DNA from: an uncultured Christensenellaceae bacterium
GTDB lineage: Bacteria; Bacillota; Clostridia; Christensenellales; Christensenellaceae
DNA: 5,240 nucleotides
Assembly: GCA_934438035.1 (NCBI GenBank)
Contig: CAKSBK010000094.1
Span: 1 to 5,240 of the forward strand
Direction of reading: 5' to 3'
This document shows, piece by piece, positions 1-5,240 of the stretch (within the stretch, counting starts at the first letter, position 1; the number at the start of each line of letters is the position of its first letter). A model generated the notes under the pieces. It saw only the letters and a list, made by a program, of their open reading frames with translations. It was not told the origin of the DNA and ran no database searches. A program made the position numbers and the translations under genes.

Positions 1-160
1 GAACAAGCGTGAGTATACAGTAAAAAAGCCCTTGATAATCAGCCCTTAAGCCCTCCATAACCGCAACCGCGATTACTATTATTCTTAAAAGCACATATAC
101 GAAAAATACCGCTTTATCCTTTAAATACGCCTCTTTAAGACCCGAAAAAAAACGTTTCAC
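1..160 (-). CDS. Integral membrane protein, 5' part only (runs off left edge)
   Basis: The first 53 codons of a leftward gene are open from a GTG at 158-160 to the window edge. The GTG is chosen because a strong AAGGAGG ribosome binding site (complement of 166-172) sits 5-6 nt upstream, inside the end of the glycosyltransferase gene, and the start directly abuts the TAA of that gene at 161-163. The visible protein has a basic amphipathic start (KRFFSGLKEAYLKDK), then a hydrophobic stretch at about residues 17-36 (AVFFVYVLLRIIVIAVAVME), a short polar linker, and a second hydrophobic stretch beginning near residue 44 (GLFYCILTLV). This pattern fits a small multi-pass membrane protein, of a type I loosely associate with GT4 glycosyltransferases in clostridia, but I cannot name a family with certainty. 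Translational coupling to the glycosyltransferase suggests a shared envelope role. The remaining length is unknown. Confidence 0.8.
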   Translation of the reverse strand, partial: MKRFFSGLKEAYLKDKAVFFVYVLLRIIVIAVAVMEGLRADYQGLFYCILTLV

Positions 161-1441
161 TTATTCCTCCTTGTTTTGCTGTTTTTCCCTCTTCTCAGGC
201 TTCAGCTTATCAATATTCTCTAAAAATTCAACCGCCGTCTGCGTGTTTTTCTCTCTTTTAACCGCACTGTGTCTTCTTAAGCCCGTGTATTTTTCGTAAA
301 CGTAAAGATATCTGTCATACGCGCGTTTAACGCTGTCTTCCCAGGAAATATAAAGCTCTTCAAGCGCTCTATATCCGACTTCCCTCGTATTTTCAATATT
401 ATCGCAGCGTTCCTTTAAGCATTCAAACATTGAAAATTCGTTTTCCTCTATTAAAAAGCCGTTTTGCTTATCCGTAACGCCCTCTGCGGCGCAGGAATCC
501 TTAACCAGCACCGAGGCAAGAGCGCACGCCGCCGCCTCTCTTACGACTATGCCGTTTGTGTCAAACGTAGAAGGAAACAAAAATAAATCCGCACGGGAAA
601 AATACGCCCGCAGAAGCTCTCTGTCCTCAACGGCGCCGGTAAACACGCAGTTCTCGCTTATTTCCTTTTCGCTTACGTATTTTTTAATCTCCTTTTCTTC
701 CAAGCCGCCGCCCACAAAAATCATAAAAAATTCCTTGCCGGCTTTCTTTAAGAGACTTAACGCGTCTATTATTATCTTTTGCCCCTTATACCACATCATC
801 CTTCCCGCAAACATAAACACGGGAACGTCTTTTCTGATATGGTGAAGCTCGTCTATTTTTGCAATCTGCTCCTCTTCTGCCTTGCCCCTCGGAAAATCCA
901 CTCCGTTTTCCATTACGATATATTCGCCGTCATAGCCCAAGCTGCGCAGGTTTTCCCCCGCGCCCCGGCTTACCGTCCAAACCTCGTCGCAGGCGGATAT
1001 GTTTTCAACTATCTTTTTTATAGCCGTCTCCTGCATGGTTTTAAGCTTAAGCTGGTTAGCAATGTCTATATCGTATTTCGTGTGATACGTCATTATAACG
1101 GGCGCGCTTGTAAGCTCTCTTACCATTCTCGCAAGATAATTTGAAACAAAGGGACAATGCGTGTGTATTATATCTATGTCGTAAGCGGTGATTCTTTTAA
1201 GAAGCCCTGCGTTTAACGGGTTTCCCGTCCTGTAGCCAACGAGCTTTTCAGTGTTGAAGCTCTTGTATCTTATTACCGGGTAAGGATAATTGTCATTCGC
1301 TCCCGGATAATCGGGCGCAACAACAAAGGGGTTTGCAAGCCCCCCGCTTAAGCAGTCCGCATAATTAACCACAACGTTTGCCACTCCGTCTATAACCGGC
1401 GGAAATGAATCGTTCATAAGGCAAATTCCGAGTTTTTTCAT
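161..1441 (-). CDS. GT4-family glycosyltransferase (glycolipid-type, GT-B fold)
   Basis: A 426-residue retaining glycosyltransferase of family GT4, expected to act at the cytoplasmic face of the membrane with a nucleotide-sugar donor. The N-terminal Rossmann half shows the acceptor-side loop DSFPPVIDGVANVV (residues 11-24) and HTHCPFVSN (93-101). The C-terminal donor half shows ENGVD (178-182), AGRMMWYKG with R214 and K219 as likely donor-phosphate contacts, and the EX7E region as DTNGIVVRE (294-302), where the first acidic residue is Asp in place of the usual Glu. The overall plan resembles diacylglycerol glucosyltransferases and related lipid glycosyltransferases, but acceptor and sugar cannot be read from sequence. 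The C-terminal ~40 residues are highly charged (Lys/Glu rich), a likely soluble or membrane-surface tail. The start at 1441 is preferred over an in-frame ATG at 1486 because the latter lies inside luxS, while AAGGAAT precedes 1441 at proper spacing and MKKLGICLMND is the natural start of the fold. It lies 4 nt after luxS and abuts the membrane protein gene. Confidence 0.9.
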   Translation of the reverse strand: MKKLGICLMNDSFPPVIDGVANVVVNYADCLSGGLANPFVVAPDYPGANDNYPYPVIRYKSFNTEKLVGYRTGNPLNAGLLKRITAYDIDIIHTHCPFVSNYLARMVRELTSAPVIMTYHTKYDIDIANQLKLKTMQETAIKKIVENISACDEVWTVSRGAGENLRSLGYDGEYIVMENGVDFPRGKAEEEQIAKIDELHHIRKDVPVFMFAGRMMWYKGQKIIIDALSLLKKAGKEFFMIFVGGGLEEKEIKKYVSEKEISENCVFTGAVEDRELLRAYFSRADLFLFPSTFDTNGIVVREAAACALASVLVKDSCAAEGVTDKQNGFLIEENEFSMFECLKERCDNIENTREVGYRALEELYISWEDSVKRAYDRYLYVYEKYTGLRRHSAVKREKNTQTAVEFLENIDKLKPEKREKQQNKEE

Positions 1442-1445
1442 CGTC

Positions 1446-1907
1446 TTATTCCTTATAATGCATCTTGCTTTCGTCCCAATCGGCAAGAACCTCTAACATA
1501 TCCTTTGCAATTTTCTTTGCTCCCTCAAGGTCGTGCTCAAGATAATTGCCGCATTCTTCCCTGTTCGTTCCGGGTATTTTCCCCTCAAAGCCGCATATAA
1601 AGCGCATGGAATCCTTAAACATTAAAAGCGCCTCCTCCGGGGTTATGTCGTCTCTTACTATAAAATAAAAGCCCGTTCTGCAGCCCATCGGTCCTATATA
1701 AATAACCCTGTCTCCGTTTTTTGCATTTCTAGCATATGTTGCGAAGAGATGCTCTATCGTATGCGCGGCGGCGTATGAAAGATAATCCCCTCCGTTTGGT
1801 TTTTTCATTCTTATATCATATGTTACGGCGTCCCCGTCAATTCTTGAAATATACATTCCCTTTTCAAGAATATCATGGTTAACGCAAAAGCTTTCAATTC
1901 TCTTCAT
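1446..1907 (-). CDS. luxS: S-ribosylhomocysteine lyase LuxS
   Basis: A 153-residue LuxS, the cytoplasmic metalloenzyme that splits S-ribosylhomocysteine into homocysteine and 4,5-dihydroxy-2,3-pentanedione, the precursor of AI-2. All signature elements are visible: the metal-binding HTIEH motif (residues 49-53, ligands H49 and H53, with E52 as the acid/base residue), the GPMGCRTGFY motif with the catalytic Cys76, and ECGNYLEHDLEGAK with the third metal ligand Cys119. YDIRMKKPNGG (30-40) supplies the conserved substrate-binding Arg33. Length is normal for the family. The start at 1907 is chosen over an in-frame upstream ATG at 1958 because an AGGAGGG site (complement of 1912-1918) lies just upstream and MKRIESFCVNHD matches known LuxS N termini; the upstream codons run through the promoter region. 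It is first gene of the leftward operon, followed after 4 nt by the glycosyltransferase. No pfs or methionine-cycle gene is adjacent in this window. Confidence 0.97.
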   Translation of the reverse strand: MKRIESFCVNHDILEKGMYISRIDGDAVTYDIRMKKPNGGDYLSYAAAHTIEHLFATYARNAKNGDRVIYIGPMGCRTGFYFIVRDDITPEEALLMFKDSMRFICGFEGKIPGTNREECGNYLEHDLEGAKKIAKDMLEVLADWDESKMHYKE

Positions 1908-1928
1908 ATAATCCCTCCTATTATAATA

Positions 1929-1957
1929 ATTGTACCATATATAACGCACATTTTCCA
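1929..1957 (-). promoter_or_regulatory. Probable sigma-A-type promoter for the luxS operon
   Basis: On the complementary strand a -10 hexamer TACAAT (1929-1934, 5 of 6 to consensus) is preceded by TGG, giving an extended -10 (TGnTACAAT). A weaker -35 match TGGAAA (1952-1957, 4 of 6) lies 17 nt upstream. Transcription would begin near 1922 and leave a very short leader of about 15 nt containing the AGGAGGG site, so no riboswitch or leader peptide would fit. This is pattern matching only; the AT-rich region offers other weaker candidates. Confidence 0.45.
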
Positions 1958-1971
1958 CTCTCCCTTTTTTG

Positions 1972-1999
1972 TTGCATTTTTCGGCTGTCGGTGTAAAAT
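1972..1999 (+). promoter_or_regulatory. Possible sigma-A-type promoter for the yqeY operon
   Basis: A -10-like TAAAAT (1994-1999, 5 of 6 to consensus) lies 16 nt after a weak -35-like TTGCAT (1972-1977). An overlapping alternative -10 is TATAGT at 1999-2004. It is the only reasonable rightward candidate between the divergent genes and sits correctly in front of the strong ribosome binding site at 2015-2023. The -35 match is poor, so the call is tentative. Confidence 0.35.
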
Positions 2000-2014
2000 A
2001 TAGTAAAGAAGTTT

Positions 2015-2023
2015 AGGAGGTGA
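2015..2023 (+). promoter_or_regulatory. Strong Shine-Dalgarno site of the yqeY-family gene
   Basis: AGGAGGTGA at 2015-2023 is fully complementary to the anti-Shine-Dalgarno end of 16S rRNA and lies 6 nt before the ATG at 2030. It fixes the start of the downstream gene and is the best ribosome binding site in the window. Confidence 0.8.
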
Positions 2024-2029
2024 ACAGCA

Positions 2030-2476
2030 ATGTCAAAAACAGACGATATACGCAAGGAAATGACTTTGGCGTTAAAAGCCGGCGATAAGCCGAGAAAAGA
2101 AGCGCTTTCTCTTCTCCTTTCGGCGCTTAAAAATAAAGAAATAGATAAAAGAGCGCCTTTAACGGACGAGGAAGCATTCGCTATTATTTTTAAAGAGATA
2201 AAGGAGGCAAAAGAAACAATCGAAGCCTCTCCCAAGGACAGAAAAGATATTATAGACGAGTGCGGCACGAGGATTGCCGTATACAGCGAATTTGTTCCCA
2301 AGCTTATGGATGAAGAAGAAATCAGAGAAGTTGTTTTAAACACACTTAAGGAACTTTCAATCGAAAATCCTACACCTGCGGATAAGGGTAAAATAATGCG
2401 CGTTCTTATGCCCAAGGTTAAGGGTAAAGCGGACGGCAAGCTTGTAAACGAAATCGTAACGGAGCTTTTTAAATGA
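2030..2476 (+). CDS. YqeY-family protein (GatB/YqeY domain)
   Basis: A 148-residue protein of the YqeY family, which corresponds to the C-terminal tRNA-tail domain of the GatB subunit of aspartyl/glutamyl-tRNA amidotransferase. The stand-alone proteins are common in bacteria; their role is not firmly settled, though a link to tRNA or amidation has been proposed from the homology. Diagnostic features are the N-terminal helix with GDKPRKEALSLLLSALKNKE (residues 18-37), LTDEEAFAIIFKEIKEAKE (44-62), the YSEFVPKLMDEEEI segment (85-98), and the very characteristic GKIMRVLMPKVKGKADGKLV region (120-139). The length is normal and the protein appears intact. The start is set by a perfect Shine-Dalgarno site. 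Its stop overlaps the start of the Nudix gene by 4 nt, indicating translational coupling. Confidence 0.92.
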   Translation: MSKTDDIRKEMTLALKAGDKPRKEALSLLLSALKNKEIDKRAPLTDEEAFAIIFKEIKEAKETIEASPKDRKDIIDECGTRIAVYSEFVPKLMDEEEIREVVLNTLKELSIENPTPADKGKIMRVLMPKVKGKADGKLVNEIVTELFK

Positions 2477-2940
2477 TAAACACCACGCTTTGCTATATTG
2501 AAAAAGAGGATAAATACCTCATGCTCCACAGAATTAAAAAGCAAAACGATTTAAACAAGGATAAATGGATAGGCGTAGGCGGTAAATTCGAGGATAAGGA
2601 ATCCCCCGAGGACTGCGTTTTAAGAGAAGTCCTTGAAGAAACGGGGCTTACTCTTAATAAACCGGAATTTAGGGGAATCGTCACCTTCGTTTCAGACGAA
2701 TATGAAACGGAATACATGCATTTATTTACCTCGAAAAGCTTTTCGGGCAGCTTAAAGGAATGCTCGGAGGGCGTTCTCGAATGGGTAAATAAAAAAGACG
2801 TTTACTCACTTTCGCTTTGGGAGGGCGACAAGCTCTTTTTACGTCTTTTGGACAGCGCTTCTCCCTTTTTCAGCCTTAAGCTCGTCTATAAAGGGCAAAA
2901 GCTGGTTTTTGCCGCATTAAACGGCGAAAAAATACTTTAA
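2473..2940 (+). CDS. Nudix hydrolase (MutT-like, 8-oxo-dGTP diphosphatase type)
   Basis: A 155-residue Nudix hydrolase. The Nudix box GX5EX7REUXEEXGU is perfect at residues 37-59: G37, E43, then REVLEETGL with the metal-binding glutamates E52, E55 and E56. The strand before it, KWIGVGGKFE, and the MLHR segment (17-20) are typical of MutT-type enzymes that hydrolyse nucleoside triphosphates such as oxidised dGTP; other nucleotide substrates are equally possible, because Nudix substrate range cannot be read from the box alone. The C-terminal ~30 residues (PFFSLKLVYKGQKLVF) form an extra beta-like extension that often recurs in clostridial members. The ATG overlaps the yqeY stop as ATGA, with GGAG at 2461-2464 as ribosome binding site inside the preceding gene. 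It is the second gene of the rightward cluster. Confidence 0.92.
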   Translation: MINTTLCYIEKEDKYLMLHRIKKQNDLNKDKWIGVGGKFEDKESPEDCVLREVLEETGLTLNKPEFRGIVTFVSDEYETEYMHLFTSKSFSGSLKECSEGVLEWVNKKDVYSLSLWEGDKLFLRLLDSASPFFSLKLVYKGQKLVFAALNGEKIL

Positions 2941-2963
2941 AGCCCTTATTTGAAAGGAAAACC

Positions 2964-3914
2964 ATGATTAAACCCGGAAAAACAGTTATAATAGGTGCGG
3001 GTCACGTCGGCTCCGCCGTTCTAAATTCGCTTTTGCGAATGAATATTACAGACGAAATTGTTTTAATAAACAGAAACCGCGACCGCGCTTTAGGCGAGGT
3101 TATGGACGCAAAGCACACGCTTGCGTTTGCTTACAGCGCAAACGCAAATATCAGAGTAGGCAGCTATGAAGACTGCGCGGACGCAAATATTATAGTTAAC
3201 ACCGCCGCACCGAATATTCCCGGCGGCTGCAGAGACAGAATGACGCTTCTTAAAACAAACGTTGACGTAATAAGCGATATTATGGAAAATATCGTCAGAT
3301 ATACGCGCGAAGCAATAATAATAAACGCCGCAAACCCGCTCGATATATTAACCTACGTAATGCAGAAAAAGTTTAATTACGACCCGGCAAAAATAATAGG
3401 CACGGGCACGCTTTTAGACACCGCAAGATTTAATAAAATAATAGGCGATATCTGCAGAGTAGACGCAAAAAACGTTACCGGCTTCGTTCTCGGCGAGCAC
3501 GGCTCCACCGCTTTCATACCCTGGAACTGCGTTAATATAGTGGGAATACCGTTTGGCAAATTTGAAAAGCAGTTTTCCCTTAAAGAGCCGATAAATAAAG
3601 ATGCGATATTATCCGAAATGAAGTCAAGCGGGCTTGACATTCTCCGCTTAAAGGGCTTTACAAGCTCGGGAATTTCCCTTTCGGTCTGCAGAATAATAGG
3701 CTGTGTTTTGAGAAACGAACGTGCGGTTTTACCCGTATGCACCTCTTTATTCGGGCCTTACGGCTTAAAGGACGTCGCAATGAGCCTGCCTGCGATAGTC
3801 GGCAAAGACGGCGCCGAAAGGGTCCTTGAGATTCCCCTTGACGAGCAGGGAAAAAAGGATCTTTTAACCTGCTACGACTATTTACACGGCATATTAGACA
3901 AAATTGAGCTTTAA
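2964..3914 (+). CDS. L-lactate/L-2-hydroxyacid dehydrogenase family protein (HicDH-like)
   Basis: A 316-residue member of the LDH/MDH family, which interconverts 2-keto acids and L-2-hydroxy acids with a nicotinamide cofactor. Visible are the dinucleotide-binding GAGHVG (11-16), NPLD (124-127), GTGTLLDTAR (146-155, catalytic Asp152 and substrate-binding Arg155), LGEHGS with catalytic His179, and the KGFTSSGIS helix (230-238). The residue after strand 2, normally Asp in NAD-dependent enzymes, is Asn36 followed by Arg37 (LINRNRDRA). The mobile substrate loop, AAPNIPGGCRDRM (81-93), lacks the Gln/Lys-Pro-Gly-Glu-Thr-Arg pattern of true LDH and appears two residues longer; Arg92 is the best candidate for the loop arginine. 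GTGTLLDTAR and the loop recall L-2-hydroxyisocaproate dehydrogenase, so the substrate may be a bulkier 2-keto acid and not pyruvate. AAAGGA at 2953-2958 is the ribosome binding site; the gap to the Nudix gene is 23 nt. Family is sure, substrate is not. Confidence 0.92.
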   Translation: MIKPGKTVIIGAGHVGSAVLNSLLRMNITDEIVLINRNRDRALGEVMDAKHTLAFAYSANANIRVGSYEDCADANIIVNTAAPNIPGGCRDRMTLLKTNVDVISDIMENIVRYTREAIIINAANPLDILTYVMQKKFNYDPAKIIGTGTLLDTARFNKIIGDICRVDAKNVTGFVLGEHGSTAFIPWNCVNIVGIPFGKFEKQFSLKEPINKDAILSEMKSSGLDILRLKGFTSSGISLSVCRIIGCVLRNERAVLPVCTSLFGPYGLKDVAMSLPAIVGKDGAERVLEIPLDEQGKKDLLTCYDYLHGILDKIEL

Positions 3915-3931
3915 AAAAGGAGATCAAATCT

Positions 3932-4480
3932 ATGAAAGTCAGCTTTAAATGCCCCGTTTGCAGCGCTCCTCTCGTTACCGAAAGCGAATATGAGAGCGTG
4001 TTATGCCCCGTTTGCGGAACGCGGCTCTTTGACCGTTCAGAGCAGAGTGAAAAACGCCGGGCAGAAAAAATAAACCAACTCTTAAACCGCGCGTCCGAGG
4101 CGTATAAAGCCGGCAATATAGACGCGGCAATAGAGTTCTATAAAAACGTGCTTGGGCTTGACCCCTATAACGGCTTTGCAAAAAGCTCGTACGACAAGCT
4201 CTCTTCAATTATCACCGAGCCTAACCTTGAGATTTATTACGTTTCTCCCTTTAGCGCAACGACCTTAAATACAACCATAAACAACGCGCTTCCGGCGCGC
4301 TATGCGCCCTCGCAGGGTTTTCGTTTTACTCTGCCGATAGGAACGCATACCGTTCGCCTGTGGATCTCAAAGGCATATGCCAGAAACGTTAAAATCACCT
4401 CCCGCTCCACGCGCGTCCGCATAGTATTTCACTATGACAACAGGGGCTGCTCGATAGAATACATTACAATTAGGCCTTAA
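3932..4480 (+). CDS. Zinc-ribbon and TPR-like small protein of unknown function
   Basis: A 182-residue cytoplasmic-looking protein with no signal peptide and no membrane segment. The N terminus is a zinc ribbon with two knuckles, CPVC (residues 7-10) and CPVC (25-28). A charged helical linker (33-50) leads to one TPR-like helix pair (about 51-84: ASEAYKAGNIDAAIEFYKNVLGLDP contains the usual small, Tyr, Gly-x-x-x-x-Ala and Pro positions). The C-terminal part (about 98-182) is predicted beta-rich, with LPIGTHTVRLWI (134-145) recalling the P-x-G-x-H-x-V/I pattern of PEGA-like or small Ig-like beta modules. Such proteins are frequent in clostridia as uncharacterised genes; a protein-interaction or scaffold role is inference. 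AGGAG at 3918-3922 is the ribosome binding site, 17 nt after the dehydrogenase stop. It is the last gene of the cluster, and its TAA is interlocked with a possible stop of the convergent gene. Confidence 0.85.
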   Translation: MKVSFKCPVCSAPLVTESEYESVLCPVCGTRLFDRSEQSEKRRAEKINQLLNRASEAYKAGNIDAAIEFYKNVLGLDPYNGFAKSSYDKLSSIITEPNLEIYYVSPFSATTLNTTINNALPARYAPSQGFRFTLPIGTHTVRLWISKAYARNVKITSRSTRVRIVFHYDNRGCSIEYITIRP

Positions 4481-5240
4481 ACAAAGGCGCCGCAAAGACA
4501 AAAGTTTTTCGGCGCTTCGTGAGTTGTTTGAAACATAAAGCCCTCGCTGCACTCCTCTGCCATCGTTTATTTCAACCACCGCTTTTGCGTTTTTGTAGAA
4601 TGTGTTTTCTTTTTCGGTAATTTCTTCCCAGTCGCCCGAAGCGTTTTCAAAGAAGTATTTTATGTTGTAGTCAATGCCTTCTTCAATCGGCATTTTGTAA
4701 ATTAAGCCGACCGTTGAAAGCCCGCCTTCAGCACCGCCGTCGCCCTCGGGTCTGAAATGTATGTACGTCTGCTCCTTTGCGCCGAGAGTGTTTACAAACA
4801 CACCTGCGTGCTTTATGGAATATGCGTCGGTAAAGGTATATGTAAGCATTTTTTCGGCATATATGTCGCCGTCGCCGAAATATTCAACCTTAACCGGCAT
4901 TATTACCTGTACCGGAATTTGCGTTTCGGTTGCTTCATCCCATTCGTAATCGGTGAAAGGATGTTCGCTGCCGTCCCAGCTCCAGTATTCGGTGGGATTC
5001 CCGTTTTCGTCCGTCATGGGAACAGCCACTTCCTGTTCCTCGCCGTTTATGTCGGGAATGTAGAGAGCAATTATCTTGCCTATGCCCGATTCTTTATCCT
5101 GTGCACGGATTGTGAATGTAACGTTTCCGGGTGTGGGATGCGCAACAAGCTCGGGATAAAATTCTCCGCCGTAGTCAACCATCTCATAGGTTAAAACTTC
5201 GGGAGAAACCGACCATTCAACTACCGGCGCATTGTTGTCA
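4367..5240 (-). CDS. Large Ig-like extracellular protein, 3' part only, with disturbed C terminus
   Basis: A leftward reading frame enters from the right edge without a stop; the 5' end, and with it any signal peptide, lies outside. At the edge the protein reads NAPVVEWSVSPEVLTYE, followed by VTFTIRAQDKESGIGKIIAL, the typical sequence of a bacterial Ig-like repeat that ends near PDINGEEQEVAVPM. A second beta-rich acidic segment follows (VKVEYFGDGDIY through YNIKYFFENASGDWEEI). Acidic, Thr/Tyr/Gly-rich composition without cysteine fits a secreted or surface-attached protein. Clear coding character ends near codons AVVEIND (about 4565-4580). Beyond this the frame contains rare Arg codons (CGA, CGG, AGG), five arginines in a short stretch, and finally 114 nt antisense to the zinc-ribbon gene before TGA at 4367-4369. 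The true end is therefore probably between 4477 and about 4565. No LPXTG, SLH or other wall anchor is seen before that point. Confidence 0.6.
   Translation of the reverse strand, partial: DNNAPVVEWSVSPEVLTYEMVDYGGEFYPELVAHPTPGNVTFTIRAQDKESGIGKIIALYIPDINGEEQEVAVPMTDENGNPTEYWSWDGSEHPFTDYEWDEATETQIPVQVIMPVKVEYFGDGDIYAEKMLTYTFTDAYSIKHAGVFVNTLGAKEQTYIHFRPEGDGGAEGGLSTVGLIYKMPIEEGIDYNIKYFFENASGDWEEITEKENTFYKNAKAVVEINDGRGVQRGLYVSNNSRSAEKLLSLRRLCLRPNCNVFYRAAPVVIVKYYADARGAGGDFNVSGICL
4474..4517 (-). terminator. Terminator-like hairpin for the leftward Ig-like gene
   Basis: Arms GCGCCG (4487-4492) and CGGCGC (4510-4515) pair perfectly. After one bulged C the stem continues with about five A-T/G-T pairs (4494-4498 with 4505-4509), leaving a CAAAAG loop. 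On the complementary strand the stem is followed by CTTTGTTTAA, a moderate T-tract, so the structure is oriented to stop leftward transcription. On the plus strand the following bases are TTCGTGAGTTGTTTG, a poor tail, so termination of the rightward cluster here would be weak. The tail reaches into the stop codon of the zinc-ribbon gene. Confidence 0.5.
4477..4563 (-). other. Alternative-frame coding-like stretch at the 3' end of the Ig-like gene
   Basis: In another frame of the same strand an ATG at 4561-4563 opens 28 codons, reading MAEECSEGFMFQ then TTHEAPKNFCLCGAFV, ending with TAA at 4477-4479. Codons here (GAG, AGC, GGC, TTT, GCG, CCG, GCC) resemble those of the genes around, unlike the overlapping long frame. 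No good ribosome binding site precedes the ATG, so an independent small gene is less likely than a frameshifted C terminus of the surface protein. A dispersed repeat or simple chance are also possible, since the last codons coincide with a terminator-like hairpin. Confidence 0.35.

Noticed and set aside
549..1144. Two overlapping plus-strand open frames opposite the glycosyltransferase
   Set aside because: Both lie antisense to a well supported GT4 gene, show no family motif and have no suitable ribosome binding site.
1908..2029. A riboswitch (for example SAM or SAH responsive) in front of luxS
   Set aside because: The whole divergent intergenic region is only 122 nt, the likely luxS leader is about 15 nt, and no aptamer-like stem set or terminator is seen.
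1921..2544. A 207-codon leftward open frame covering the YqeY gene and the divergent promoter region
   Set aside because: Antisense to a confident YqeY-family gene; its Ser/Leu/Ile-rich composition is the usual shadow of a Lys/Glu-rich gene.
3377..4208. Minus-strand open frames antisense to the dehydrogenase and the zinc-ribbon gene
   Set aside because: They mirror genes with clear catalytic or zinc-binding motifs and carry no recognisable domain.
4757..5194. A 145-codon plus-strand frame with many Cys and aromatic residues
   Set aside because: It is antisense to the Ig-like coding region, which has the convincing repeat-type sequence; the cysteine and aromatic content is an artefact of reading the complement.
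1..5240. CRISPR array, tRNA, insertion sequence, phage or toxin-antitoxin module
   Set aside because: I see no spaced direct repeats, no tRNA-like cloverleaf with CCA end, no terminal inverted repeats with target duplication and no transposase, integrase or toxin-like frame.

Overview
The window looks like chromosomal DNA of a low-to-moderate GC Firmicute, most likely an anaerobic gut-type clostridium. The basis is the strong AGGAGG-type Shine-Dalgarno sites, the tightly packed short operons, a LuxS of clostridial type, and a glycosyltransferase/membrane-protein pair of the kind seen in clostridia. No tRNA, rRNA, CRISPR array, transposase or phage gene is visible. Species-level assignment is not possible from the sequence alone.

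Layout. (1) A leftward operon occupies 1-1907: luxS (1446-1907), a GT4 glycosyltransferase (161-1441) and a GTG-started integral membrane protein that runs off the left edge (<1-160). Gaps between genes are 4 and 0 nt. (2) A 122-nt divergent intergenic region (1908-2029) carries a plausible promoter for each direction and two strong ribosome binding sites. (3) A rightward cluster occupies 2030-4480: a YqeY-family protein, a Nudix hydrolase overlapping it by 4 nt (ATGA), an L-lactate/2-hydroxyacid dehydrogenase homologue, and a small protein with a zinc ribbon and a TPR-like segment. (4) From the right edge a leftward gene for a large Ig-like extracellular protein enters the window; its 5' end lies beyond 5240. 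It converges on the zinc-ribbon gene.

How the parts relate. LuxS recycles S-ribosylhomocysteine from the activated methyl cycle and yields the AI-2 precursor; the co-transcribed GT4 enzyme and membrane protein look like envelope glycolipid functions. The YqeY-Nudix-dehydrogenase-zinc ribbon cluster looks like a housekeeping operon without an obvious single pathway.

The least ordinary spot is the convergent junction at about 4475-4570. The reading frame of the surface protein loses its coding character there and runs 114 nt antisense into the zinc-ribbon gene, while another frame on the same strand has better codon use and stops at a TAA interlocked with the stop of the opposing gene. A GC-rich hairpin with a T-rich tail lies in the same place. 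This suggests a frameshift, a 3' truncation or an inserted repeat, not a normal gene end. I see no clear evidence for a previously undescribed multi-gene system.
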